Shown: positions 25,487 to 33,397 of the stretch, one piece after another
Layout of the letters: each line of letters starts with the position of its first letter
Position numbering within the stretch: position 1 is the stretch's first letter
Assembly (NCBI GenBank): GCA_009886115.1
Contig: VFJJ01000017.1
Location: 1-64,000 of the forward strand
DNA length: 64,000 nucleotides
DNA from: Actinomycetota bacterium
GTDB lineage: Bacteria > Actinomycetota > Acidimicrobiia > IMCC26256 > VFJJ01
Direction: 5' to 3'
The notes under the pieces: model-generated
What the model saw: only the letters and a program-made list of their open reading frames with translations
Database searches by the model: none
What the model was told of the DNA's origin: nothing
Made by a program: the position numbers and the translations under genes

Positions 25487-26377
25487 ATGGGATCATCGTC
25501 GGCCACCGAACGGCTCGAGTTCGTCGACTGTCACGTCCATTTCTGGGACCACTCGCGGGCCGGCCTGCGTTGGCCCTACCTCGAGCCGGGCTTCGACCAT
25601 CCCCGCCTCAAGGAGATGCATCGCCTCGACGCGCCGCGCTTCAGCGTGCCCGAGCTGATCGCCCAAGCGGGTCACGAGGTGTACCTGCGCAAGCTCGTCC
25701 ACGTGCAGTCGGCCACCGAGGAGGCTCCCGGCCTGGAATCGGCCTGGATCGAGTCGGTTGCCGACACCTACGGGACGCCCCATGCCATCGTGGCCCGGGC
25801 GTCGCTCGTGGCGCCCGACCTGGCGACGGTGCTCGAGGCGAACCTCCGCCATCGGCGAGTGCGAGGCGTGCGGGACATGGGTTCACCGGCGACCATCCGG
25901 ACCGAAGCCTTCGCCAGAGGTTTCGAGCGGGTTGCCGATGCCGGCCTGAGCGTCGAGGTCCTGGTGCCGTATCCGCTGTTCGATCGGGTCGCCGAGCTGG
26001 CCGCCCTCCGGCCCGACGCGATCGTGATCCTCGGACATGCCGGTCTGCCCGAGCATCGCGACGCCACCTACCACGCGGCGTGGTCGGAGGCCTTGGCTGT
26101 GTTCGGCGATCGACCGAACGTGGTGTGCAAGATCTCAGCGCTGGCGAGCGGTGCCGACCCGAGCTGGACGGCCGGGTCGATCCGACGCTGGGTCGAGCGC
26201 TGCATCGAGGTGTTCGGTCCCGACCGGGCGATGCTGGCGACGAACTGGCCGATCGACCTCATGTACGGGACCTATCCCCGCCTCGTCTCGGCCTATCGCG
26301 ACATCACCGGCGCGCTCCCCCAGCCCTCGCGTACGGCGCTGTTCGGTGCGACTGCCGAGCGCGTGTATCGCATCTGA
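25487..26377 (+). CDS. COG3618-type amidohydrolase
   Basis: Encodes a 296-residue TIM-barrel metal hydrolase, paralogous to the protein at 9867-10802. The N-terminal motif is FVDCHVHFWDH (residues 12-22), the inner segment ILGHAGLPEHRD holds a barrel His, and the end is FGPDRAMLATNWPIDLMYGTYPRL. AGGAG precedes the ATG. It is the fourth gene of the operon starting at 22308, 25 bases after the GntR gene, so its product probably acts in the same pathway as the P450. A lactonase or ester/amide hydrolase role fits the family. The presence of two such paralogues in separate operons of one putative regulon suggests two related hydrolytic steps. Confidence 0.85.
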   Translation: MGSSSATERLEFVDCHVHFWDHSRAGLRWPYLEPGFDHPRLKEMHRLDAPRFSVPELIAQAGHEVYLRKLVHVQSATEEAPGLESAWIESVADTYGTPHAIVARASLVAPDLATVLEANLRHRRVRGVRDMGSPATIRTEAFARGFERVADAGLSVEVLVPYPLFDRVAELAALRPDAIVILGHAGLPEHRDATYHAAWSEALAVFGDRPNVVCKISALASGADPSWTAGSIRRWVERCIEVFGPDRAMLATNWPIDLMYGTYPRLVSAYRDITGALPQPSRTALFGATAERVYRI

Positions 26378-26438
26378 CGGGTCGGGCGACGATGACCTGG
26401 GCCGAGCGTCGAGCGAGATGCCGTCTGCGGTCCAAATG

Positions 26439-26446
26439 AGTATCCT
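26439..26446 (+). promoter_or_regulatory. AGTATCCT site, candidate leaderless promoter
   Basis: AGTATCCT with palindromic flanks TGAG/CTCA. The -10-like TATCCT ends six bases before the GTG start at 26453, so the mRNA may begin at the start codon. No Shine-Dalgarno precedes that GTG. Last of the six AGTATNCT sites in the window. Confidence 0.55.
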
Positions 26447-26452
26447 CATCAG

Positions 26453-27607
26453 GTGGCGCATGAGCGGTCGACGGGAACGGTTCTGGTTGTTGGCGACGCC
26501 TCCCGCGGAAGCTCGACCGATCGGATCGCGGCTCGCCTGGCTGCCGCTTCGGGCGGGTGCCGATGGGTGGAGGCGACGGCTGAGCAAGCTACGACGGCCT
26601 TGCGCCGACTGGTTCCCGACAGCGCCCGGGTTCCCGGGGTCGCGGTCGTGGGGATCGGCGCGGCCGGGGTCGCCGCGCTCGATGCCGCAGCGACGGTCGG
26701 GCGAATCGCGGGACTGGCGCTCATCGGTGTGCCGCTCGACGCCGACCGGGTTGCCATCGTGTCGGAGTGGCCCGAGGTCGCGGTGCTCGGTGTCGCAGAT
26801 CCCGACGACCGTCCGGGGCTTGCTGGGGCGGTTGACGCCTACCTCGCGTCGCAGCATGCGGCATCCGATCTGTTCGTCGGACGGGTCGACGACGAGTCGG
26901 TGACCGCCACTGCGACCTGGCTGGAAGCGCGCCTCGGATCGATTCCGGAGGTCGAGGAGGTGGTCGTCAGCAGCTCCGACGGCTGGGAGATCCACGGCAC
27001 CCGGTGGCTCCCCGCATCGGCGCGGCCGGTGCCCGGCGTCGTGCTTCTCCATACCGGCCGCAGTGACCGCACGGCGTTCGCCCGGTTGGAGCGACTGCTC
27101 GTCGACGCCGGGATGGCCGTCCTCAACATCGACTGGCGCGGCCGCGGATCGAGCACCAACCTCGGCTCGTACAGCGCGCTCCCGGTCGAGGTCCGAGACG
27201 TGGCCTGGCGCGACGCCGCCGCGGCGCTCGACCATCTCGCAGCTCATCCCCGGGTCGACCCGGAGCGCCTCGCCACGCTCGGCTCGGTGCACGGAGCCGA
27301 GCACGCGGTGCGAGCGGCGCACCGCGATCTGCGAGTGAAGGCGATCGTGATCCTGACCGGCTACCGCCCCGCCGAGGCCGAGGAAGCTCCCCACCTCACC
27401 AGTGGCGTCGTCGATGTGCTGTACGTCACCAGCGAGGGCCATGCGATCACCACCGCGGCGATGCGCTCGCTCTACGACGCCTCGCCCGGACGACGCACCC
27501 AGTTCGTCATCTATCCCGGTGCGCCCATCGGTTACCAGCTCTTCGAGCTCGATCCCACCCTCGAGCCGCGGATCGTCTCGTGGCTGGGGGAGGTCCTCGC
27601 TCGATGA
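26453..27607 (+). CDS. Degenerate alpha/beta-hydrolase, one and a half domains
   Basis: Encodes 384 residues. Residues about 165-384 form a complete alpha/beta-hydrolase-like domain (VVSSSDGWEIHG start, NIDWRGRGSS oxyanion-side loop), but the nucleophile elbow reads GSVHG where G-x-S-x-G is expected, so the catalytic Ser is replaced by Val. Residues about 20-150 resemble only the second half of such a domain: VAVVGIGAAGVAALDAA and DPDDRPGLAGAVDAYL align with the matching segments of the next gene product. The GTG start is probably leaderless. Stop overlaps the next start (ATGA). It likely arose by tandem duplication with loss of one half. Perhaps a binding or scaffold protein rather than an esterase. 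Confidence 0.72.
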   Translation: MAHERSTGTVLVVGDASRGSSTDRIAARLAAASGGCRWVEATAEQATTALRRLVPDSARVPGVAVVGIGAAGVAALDAAATVGRIAGLALIGVPLDADRVAIVSEWPEVAVLGVADPDDRPGLAGAVDAYLASQHAASDLFVGRVDDESVTATATWLEARLGSIPEVEEVVVSSSDGWEIHGTRWLPASARPVPGVVLLHTGRSDRTAFARLERLLVDAGMAVLNIDWRGRGSSTNLGSYSALPVEVRDVAWRDAAAALDHLAAHPRVDPERLATLGSVHGAEHAVRAAHRDLRVKAIVILTGYRPAEAEEAPHLTSGVVDVLYVTSEGHAITTAAMRSLYDASPGRRTQFVIYPGAPIGYQLFELDPTLEPRIVSWLGEVLAR

Positions 27608-28326
27608 CCGGCACAGAACGAGAGGTCCGCTTCCCAGCTGCCGATGGCTGGGAGCTCGGCGGCATCCTGACCGTGCCCCGCGACGACGGTCACCACCGGG
27701 GCCTCCCGCCGGGAGCGGTGTTGGTGCCCGCCTCACGACACGAGCGCGACGCTTGGGGCTCGACATCGGCTGCGCTCGCTGAAGCCGGTGTCGGGTCGCT
27801 CCGCATCGATATCCGGGGCCGGGGCACGAGCCGAGGCGCGCTCGACCATGGTGCCATGGGGCCGCTCGCCCGACGGAAGGTCGCGCTCGATGTCGCGGCC
27901 GCCGTGTCATTCCTGGCCGACCTCGAGGCCATCGACGGCACGCGTCTCGCCGTCGTCGGTGAGCAGGACACCGCGGTGGCTGCAGCCGACGCCGCAGTGC
28001 GCGACTCCCGGGTCGTCGCCCTGGCGCTGCTGTCGGCCCGCAATACGAGCGGTCACCCGTGGCCGCATGCCGGCGCCAACCGTGCTGTGCTGAGCCTGGT
28101 GTCGACCGAAGACCGTGAAGGTCTCCGGGCCACGGTCGACGCCTACCTGAGCGGGGCGCCCGGCAGCCGCATCGAGGTCTTCCGAGGACTCGGTATCGGG
28201 ATCACGATGGCATCTGTGCGCCAGTTCGAGCATCCCGACGCCGAGGCCATCGAAGTCCTGATCGGCCGTTGGGTCGCTGATCGATTGCGCCAGCCTGGGG
28301 CCACACCGCCCCCGCCCGACCATTGA
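27604..28326 (+). CDS. Alpha/beta-hydrolase-like protein without nucleophile Ser
   Basis: Encodes 240 residues of the alpha/beta-hydrolase fold, paralogous to the preceding gene product: PAADGWELGG matches SSSDGWEIHG, and RIDIRGRGTS matches NIDWRGRGSS. The nucleophile elbow reads VVGEQDTAV, so the Ser position of G-x-S-x-G is Gln. The late acid/His region is also weak: the C-terminal part has only FEHPDAEAIEVLIG. Translation is coupled to the preceding gene by ATGA overlap. An amidohydrolase gene follows after 13 bases. Catalysis of the usual type is unlikely. The two proteins could form a heteromer; that is inference. Confidence 0.75.
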   Translation: MTGTEREVRFPAADGWELGGILTVPRDDGHHRGLPPGAVLVPASRHERDAWGSTSAALAEAGVGSLRIDIRGRGTSRGALDHGAMGPLARRKVALDVAAAVSFLADLEAIDGTRLAVVGEQDTAVAAADAAVRDSRVVALALLSARNTSGHPWPHAGANRAVLSLVSTEDREGLRATVDAYLSGAPGSRIEVFRGLGIGITMASVRQFEHPDAEAIEVLIGRWVADRLRQPGATPPPPDH

Positions 28327-28339
28327 GAGGACGCCGGGA

Positions 28340-29500
28340 ATGCGAGATGGTTTCGAGTTCATCGACACCGACCAGCACGTCGGTCCGAACATGGAGACGC
28401 TGCACACGCACGCCAGCTCCCGTTTGCTGGCGCGTTGGGACGAGCTGGTTCCGTATTTCGTCCCGGTCACCGAGGGCCACCACCTGAGCATCGACCCCAT
28501 CCCCTTCACCCGGAACCTGAACGTGGGCACGACCGGGGCCCAAACGACGGCGCAGGGTGCCGGGGCCGAGATACCGCTGCGTAAAGCGGTCAAGCACAAC
28601 TTCGAGGTGCATCCCGCCCCCGAGGTGAACAACGAGAACTGGGAAGGCCGACTCGCCGACATGGATCGTGAGGGTGTCGACATCGCGCTCATCTTCCCGG
28701 CCACGTTCTCGACGGCCGCAACCGTGCTCGACGTCGAGATGCAGAGCGAGCTGAACGCTGCCTACCACCGATATCTCGTCGGCTACTGCGGGTCGGAACC
28801 CGATCGGCTCAAGGGCGTCGCCCTGGCCAACGCCCGCGACCCCGAGTCGTCGGCTGCTGAGCTGCGCAGCATCGCCGACGAGCCCTGGCTGGCTGCGGTC
28901 GCGGTCATCCTGCCCGAAGGGCTGCCGATCGACGATCCGTCACTCGCCATGATCTTCGACGTCATGAACGACGCCGATCTCCCCCTCGTGCACCATTCGT
29001 TCTTCTACGAGCCTCCGTACTTCCCCGGGTATCGCGACATCTGGGGAAACCTCGCCATTGCCCGGATGGCGGCGCATCCGTGGGGCGCGCAACGCCTTGT
29101 GGCCCACGTGGCCTTGAGCGGCATGTTCGACCGCTACCCGAACCTGCGGATCGGTTTCGCCGAGTGCTCGGGCGGGTGGGTCGGGGGCTGGCTCACCCGG
29201 CTCACGTATCAGGCCGACTACCTCGCGTCGCGGCTCCCCGAGATCAAGCGGACACCCATCGAGTACGCGCAGGACGGGAGGATCTTCTGCGGTATCGAGC
29301 TCGACGAGGGCGCCCAGTCAGCCGTCGGGGTCGCCGCGGTCGTCGGAGACGGCGTGCTCATGTATTCGTCCGACTACCCGCACGGCGGCTGCCGGTTCCC
29401 CCGTTCCACCGACATCGCTCTGGAGTGGCGCGAGACGCTCGGCTCCGACTCGTTCCGCAAGCTCACCAGCACCAACGCTCGCCGCCTGCTGCGCATGTGA
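28340..29500 (+). CDS. Amidohydrolase-2 family protein (HHSFFYEPPYFPGY subgroup)
   Basis: Encodes a 386-residue TIM-barrel metal hydrolase, close paralogue of the protein at 3947-5095. Motifs are IDTDQHVGP (residues 8-16), VHHSFFYEPP near 216, and SSDYPHGGC near 345. Both paralogues share the ILPEGLPIDDPSL-type stretch and the GYRDIWGN-type turn. AGAGGA precedes the ATG. It stands third in a run of five tightly spaced genes (26453-31055) with the two degenerate hydrolases, an ABM-fold protein and a CoA-transferase. The reaction is a metal-dependent hydrolysis or decarboxylation. The presence of two close copies in one window suggests two related substrates or intermediates. Confidence 0.86.
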   Translation: MRDGFEFIDTDQHVGPNMETLHTHASSRLLARWDELVPYFVPVTEGHHLSIDPIPFTRNLNVGTTGAQTTAQGAGAEIPLRKAVKHNFEVHPAPEVNNENWEGRLADMDREGVDIALIFPATFSTAATVLDVEMQSELNAAYHRYLVGYCGSEPDRLKGVALANARDPESSAAELRSIADEPWLAAVAVILPEGLPIDDPSLAMIFDVMNDADLPLVHHSFFYEPPYFPGYRDIWGNLAIARMAAHPWGAQRLVAHVALSGMFDRYPNLRIGFAECSGGWVGGWLTRLTYQADYLASRLPEIKRTPIEYAQDGRIFCGIELDEGAQSAVGVAAVVGDGVLMYSSDYPHGGCRFPRSTDIALEWRETLGSDSFRKLTSTNARRLLRM

Positions 29501-29528
29501 CGCAGCCTCCAGAACACGGGAGACCCCG

Positions 29529-29837
29529 ATGCAACTCGTCTATTTCACGGCAACGCTGCGCGACGCCGCACTCATGGACACCCACCGGGCCATGGTGGCC
29601 GACATGCGCCGGCTCGCCGAGTCGATCCCCGGTTTCGTCGAATGGCGCGAGTGCCAGGAAGACCTGCTCCTGTGGGGCAACATCGTCTTCGAGACCGGCG
29701 AGGCCGTTCTGGCCTGGAAGAGCGACCCACGCCACGGCGCGATCCACCAGCGCGGCGAGGAGTCGGTCTACAGCTCCTTCTCCACCCAGGTCTTCGAGAC
29801 GGTGCGCGAGGCCCGTTGGTCGATCTCCGAGCGCTGA
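29529..29837 (+). CDS. Small dimeric alpha/beta-barrel (ABM-like) protein
   Basis: Encodes 102 residues with the size and pattern of the antibiotic-biosynthesis-monooxygenase / dimeric ferredoxin-like fold: VYFTATLRDAALMDTHRAMV, then PGFVEWRECQEDLLLWGNIVF split into strand and turn, then a helix with WKSDPRHGAIHQRG that resembles the heme-or-substrate-side W-x-S-x-x-H-x-x-H of the family. GGGAGA precedes the ATG. Placed between an amidohydrolase and a CoA-transferase in the same operon. Family members are cofactor-less oxygenases, isomerases or haem-degrading enzymes, so function cannot be chosen from sequence alone. Confidence 0.7.
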   Translation: MQLVYFTATLRDAALMDTHRAMVADMRRLAESIPGFVEWRECQEDLLLWGNIVFETGEAVLAWKSDPRHGAIHQRGEESVYSSFSTQVFETVREARWSISER

Positions 29838-29897
29838 CCCGGGGCATCGAGCCGGGCGGATTCGCTGGCGTCCGGGTGATCGGTGGATGATCGCTCC

Positions 29898-31055
29898 ATG
29901 TCGACTCCTGAGCACCGCGGACCGCTGTCGCACCTCAAGGTGCTCGATCTCTCGCGCATGTATCCCGGCGCGTTCTGCACCCTGTTACTGTCCGATCTTG
30001 GAGCCGACGTGCTCAAGGTCGAGGGGCCGGGGGCCGGCGACGGGATGCGGTTCATGACGGCCGACCCGTTCAAGGCCGCCCACGTGGCGTTGAACCGCGG
30101 GAAGCGCTCGATCACCCTCGACCTCCGCAACCCCAAGGCCCCCGAGGTGTTGCGCCGTCTCGTCGCCCATGTCGACGTGGTCGTCGAGTCGCACCGTCCC
30201 GGAGCGCTCGACAAGCTCGGGATCGGGTACGAGCAACTCCGCGAGGTGAACCCCAGGCTCATCTGGTGCTCGCTCACGGGTTTCGGACCCGACGGCCCCC
30301 ACGCCCACGCGCCGGGCCACGACATCACCTATCTCGGGTATTCGGGGCTGCTCAGCCTGCTCGGCGGGGGCCGAGGAAAGCCGCCGATCCCCGACATCGT
30401 CGTCGCGGTTCCGTTGGGTGGGGTGTTGGGCGCGGTGGGGATCCTCGCCGCCGTGGTCGGTCGCGAGCGCACCGGCACCGGCACCAGGGTCGACGCCAGC
30501 CTCGTCGACGGGGCCATGTGGCTGATCTCCGAGGACATCGCCCGCGCTGCGACGTCGCCCGGTCCGGGCTGGGGAACGTTCGCTGCCCGCGAGATCTATC
30601 GCTGTGCCGACGGCCTGATGGTGACCGTGGCGGCGTCTGAGGCCAAGCCCTGGGCGCTGCTGTGCGAAGCGCTGCGACTGCCCGATCTGGTGGCCCACGT
30701 CCACGGCGTCGACGAGGAAGCCACCACGGCCCGACTGGCCGAGGCGTTCGCTGCGCAGCCCGCGGCGCATTGGGTCGTGACCCCGGGCCTGGCCGGCGGC
30801 GTGGGCCCCATCAACGGGCCGGCCGACCTGGTCGACGACCCCCACGTCGTTGCCCGCCAAGGCCTCGTGAACATCGAGGGCACCACGACCCCGGTGCTGG
30901 CGAGCCCACTGCGCTTCGACGGCGCCTCGGCGGCCGAGTCGTCGCACGGCCTGCGACCCGCTCCCGGCCTGGGTGAGCAGACCGAGGCTGCCCTCGCCGC
31001 AGCAGGCTTCAGCGCCGAGGAGATTGCCGCCCTGCGCGCCGACGGCGTCGTCTGA
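29898..31055 (+). CDS. Type III (CaiB/BaiF) CoA-transferase
   Basis: Encodes 385 residues of the family III CoA-transferase type: LKVLDLSRMYPGAFCTLLLSDLGADVLKVEGPGAGD at the N-terminus (shown here only by its start and end being typical), NRGKRSITLDLRNP, WCSLTGFGPDGP and a C-terminal RPAPGLGEQTEAAL. ATG 29898 is preferred to an in-frame GTG at 29883, but no strong SD precedes either one. Last gene of the 26453-31055 run; a long hairpin follows its stop. It probably activates or transfers CoA to an acid produced by the amidohydrolase of the same operon. Acid partners unknown. Confidence 0.87.
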   Translation: MSTPEHRGPLSHLKVLDLSRMYPGAFCTLLLSDLGADVLKVEGPGAGDGMRFMTADPFKAAHVALNRGKRSITLDLRNPKAPEVLRRLVAHVDVVVESHRPGALDKLGIGYEQLREVNPRLIWCSLTGFGPDGPHAHAPGHDITYLGYSGLLSLLGGGRGKPPIPDIVVAVPLGGVLGAVGILAAVVGRERTGTGTRVDASLVDGAMWLISEDIARAATSPGPGWGTFAAREIYRCADGLMVTVAASEAKPWALLCEALRLPDLVAHVHGVDEEATTARLAEAFAAQPAAHWVVTPGLAGGVGPINGPADLVDDPHVVARQGLVNIEGTTTPVLASPLRFDGASAAESSHGLRPAPGLGEQTEAALAAAGFSAEEIAALRADGVV

Positions 31056-31066
31056 TCAACCCCTCC

Positions 31067-31117
31067 CGTTCTTTGTGTCCCCGACCGTTCTGGGCGCGGT
31101 CTCAGCCACAAAGAACG
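31067..31117. terminator. Nested inverted repeat between convergent genes
   Basis: Perfect 11-bp arms CGTTCTTTGTG (31067-31077) and CACAAAGAACG (31107-31117), with an inner 5-bp stem GACCG/CGGTC (31083-31087 and 31097-31101). It lies between the stops of the convergent CoA-transferase and glyoxalase-fold genes, 12 bases after the former. A bidirectional terminator without a T-run is the simplest reading. Confidence 0.6.
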
Positions 31118-31160
31118 CCGGAGGGTGCCAGAACTCCATGGTGCGACTCCTCGTGAGGTG

Positions 31161-31544
31161 TTATCGGCGTTCGACGAGCTCGACCGCGTTGCCGTCGGGA
31201 TCTTCGACGACGGCGACGCGCAGGCCGGGCCGGAGCTCGGTGACGGGCATCTGCCAGGTGCACTCGTGGCAACGATCGGCGATGCCGTCGATGTCGTCGA
31301 CGTCGAACGTGATCCAACGGATGCCGGTCGCAGCCGTGAACGGCCCGGGCGGTGACTGCTCGGCTGGTGGGCGCGAGCCTGCGGGGAGCTCCATGATCTT
31401 GAAGACGCCGCCACCGCCGGCGTCGAACATGTGCAGCACCCGGCCCTCGATGACGGGCAGCGCGCCCGTGTACGGGAGGCCGATGCGGTCACGGTAGAAG
31501 CTGATGGAGAGCTCCAGCTCGTTGGGAACGATCCCGACCTGCAT
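31161..31544 (-). CDS. Glyoxalase/VOC-superfamily protein
   Basis: Encodes 127 residues of the vicinal-oxygen-chelate fold: two beta-alpha-beta-beta-beta modules, with the first starting VGIVPNELELSISFYRDRIGLPY and the second holding IRWITFDVDDIDGI and ending VVEDPDGNAVELVE (the family's classic Glu-bearing end). ATG 31544 follows GAGGG and lies three bases after the stop of the ligase gene, so it is the last gene of the LLM-BVMO-ligase operon. Members include glyoxalase, dioxygenases, epimerases and resistance proteins. The paired metal ligands cannot be fixed by eye, so no reaction is proposed. Confidence 0.8.
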   Translation of the reverse strand: MQVGIVPNELELSISFYRDRIGLPYTGALPVIEGRVLHMFDAGGGGVFKIMELPAGSRPPAEQSPPGPFTAATGIRWITFDVDDIDGIADRCHECTWQMPVTELRPGLRVAVVEDPDGNAVELVERR

Positions 31545-31547
31545 CGG

Positions 31548-33227
31548 TCACCCTCTTCGTGGCTGCGGGTCGGGTGCGGCGGCTGATCGGGGGCTGGGGG
31601 ACGGGCCCTCGAACAGCGCCCGCACGGCGGGCTGGCTGATCTTCATCGACGGTGTCCGGGGCAGGCTCTCGACGAGCAGGAACCGTACCGGGATCTGGTA
31701 GGCGCTGAGACGCTCCCTCAGGAACGCCTCGAGGTCGGCCGGGGTGGGAGGCGGAGTTGCGGGGACGGCCTCCCACGCGGCAACCGGTACCTGACCGAGG
31801 CGCTCGTCGTCGAGGCCGATCACGCAGGAGTCGCTCACCCCGGGATGCTCGTTCAAAGCGGCGCGGACGGCGTCGGTGGACACCTTGAGCCCACCGCGGA
31901 TCACGACATCATCGGCTCGGCCTCGTAGCCAGAGGAAGCCGTCGGCGTCGAGGATGCCCTGGTCGGTGGTGCGCACCCACTGTCCGCCGGGGAGTTGCGG
32001 ACCGCGAACCTCCAGCAACCCCAGGGTTCCGGGCGCCAGTGCCGCACCGGTCTCGGGGTCGACGATCCGAAGCTCGATCCCGGCGTTGGCCGTGCCCACG
32101 CTGCCGCGCTTGGCGTCGCCGAAGCGCTCCCAGTCGCGCAGCGTCCATCCGGTGACGCCACCGGCGAATTCGGTGGCGCCGTACACCACGAGCACCGGAA
32201 CCCCGTAGCGCTCGAGGAACGCGTCGGCCAGGGCCGGGTCGAGGGGAGACGTTCCCACGAAGCAGGCCTTCACGCCCTCGAACGTGGAGCGCGGGAGATC
32301 GGCGTCGTACACCATCCGCAGCGCCGTGGGCACCAGGCTGATGGCCTTGGAGTGGTGCTCGGCCACGATCCGGCTCCAGGCGGTCACCTCGAACCGTTCG
32401 AGGAGGCTGATCGCCCGGCCTTCCAGCGTGGCCTGGATGGTGGCCCGCACGCCCGAGATGTGCAGGAGCGGGCTCCACACGATCGCCACGCCACTGCTCA
32501 GGCGTACCTCGGGGAGAGCATCGTCGCCGGCGTCGGCGCCGCCCGGAGCCGCGACGGCGTTGCCGCCCTGGCCGCCCTGGCCCGCGTTGCCGGCGTTGCC
32601 GGCGTTGCCGGCGTTGCCGGCGTAGTGCCTCACGCTCGCCATCTCGGCACCGATGCTCTCGTAGAGCAGGGGCACGCGCTTGGGGGTGCCCGTCGTTCCG
32701 CTGGTGAGCATCTGGACCGCCACGCCGGCGGTCGCCATGTCGCCCGAGCCCCCCGAGCCTCCGGGGCCTCCCGGAGTTGCTCCGGGGTTCGGGGCGAGCA
32801 CCTGCTCGTAGGCGCGCTCGTCATCGTCGGTCGCGGCCAGGAGGACGGCCCCACGAGCCTCCACCGCCGTACGGACGTGCGCGTCGGCGGCGTCGGCCTC
32901 GCTCGCGATGACCGCGCCCAGACCGAGGCCCTCGATCTCGGCGCCCAATGCCGCCTTGGGAATCAGGGCGCTGAGCGTCACGATGCAGCGGCCGGTGGCG
33001 AGCAGCGCGATGACCGTCCGCACGATCTCGGGACGGTTGCGCATCACCACACCGACGGGCGCTCCGGCGCCGATGCCGTGGCCCAGCAGGATCGCGTCGA
33101 GCTGCTCGACCGCCGCCGTGTAGTAGCGCCATGGCCGCCAGCGCCCGTCGAACTGCAGCGCACGGGCATCGGGATCGAGGGCCAGCACCGCCCGCACACG
33201 TTGCGGGATGTCGATGATCTCGGTCAC
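31548..33227 (-). CDS. AMP-forming acyl-CoA synthetase/ligase (ANL family)
   Basis: Encodes 559 residues of the adenylate-forming family, which activates an acid with ATP and usually passes it to CoA. Motifs are A3 LTSGTTGTPK, A5 YGATE, A7 LRGRADDVVIRGG and the C-terminal catalytic Lys in PRTPSMKIS, where the usual Gly before the Lys is Met. An inserted Gly/Asn/Ala repeat follows the A3 motif. Two GTG starts compete (33233 and 33227); the second is favoured because GAGG lies five bases before it. It sits between the BVMO and VOC genes on the same strand. Probably activates an acid released after Baeyer-Villiger oxidation; this is inference. Confidence 0.85.
   Translation of the reverse strand: MTEIIDIPQRVRAVLALDPDARALQFDGRWRPWRYYTAAVEQLDAILLGHGIGAGAPVGVVMRNRPEIVRTVIALLATGRCIVTLSALIPKAALGAEIEGLGLGAVIASEADAADAHVRTAVEARGAVLLAATDDDERAYEQVLAPNPGATPGGPGGSGGSGDMATAGVAVQMLTSGTTGTPKRVPLLYESIGAEMASVRHYAGNAGNAGNAGNAGQGGQGGNAVAAPGGADAGDDALPEVRLSSGVAIVWSPLLHISGVRATIQATLEGRAISLLERFEVTAWSRIVAEHHSKAISLVPTALRMVYDADLPRSTFEGVKACFVGTSPLDPALADAFLERYGVPVLVVYGATEFAGGVTGWTLRDWERFGDAKRGSVGTANAGIELRIVDPETGAALAPGTLGLLEVRGPQLPGGQWVRTTDQGILDADGFLWLRGRADDVVIRGGLKVSTDAVRAALNEHPGVSDSCVIGLDDERLGQVPVAAWEAVPATPPPTPADLEAFLRERLSAYQIPVRFLLVESLPRTPSMKISQPAVRALFEGPSPSPRSAAAPDPQPRRG
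32584..32619. repeat. 9-bp in-frame repeat inside ligase gene
   Basis: Four perfect copies of GCGTTGCCG, coding on the minus strand for Gly-Asn-Ala units, next to a related Gly-Gln-Gly-Gly run. Being a multiple of three it keeps the frame. It falls between motifs A3 and A4 of the ligase, a loop that tolerates insertions. Likely a slippage-made expansion. Confidence 0.95.
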
Positions 33228-33397
33228 GTTCACCTCGCTGTCGGCCCGGTGGGAATCTAACGTCCAGGCTGTTTCCACGCCCCACGCCGGCATCGGTGGG
33301 GCGGCCCTGGAGGAGCCGCCGTGGAGCTCGTACTGGGATACCCGGAGCCGATCGGACCCGAGCCGATTTCTTCGCGCCCGGACCCCGCGTGCGCGAC

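Noticed and set aside
31067-31117. Inverted repeat considered as insertion-sequence ends
   Set aside because: Arms are only 50 bases apart, with no transposase and no target duplication visible.
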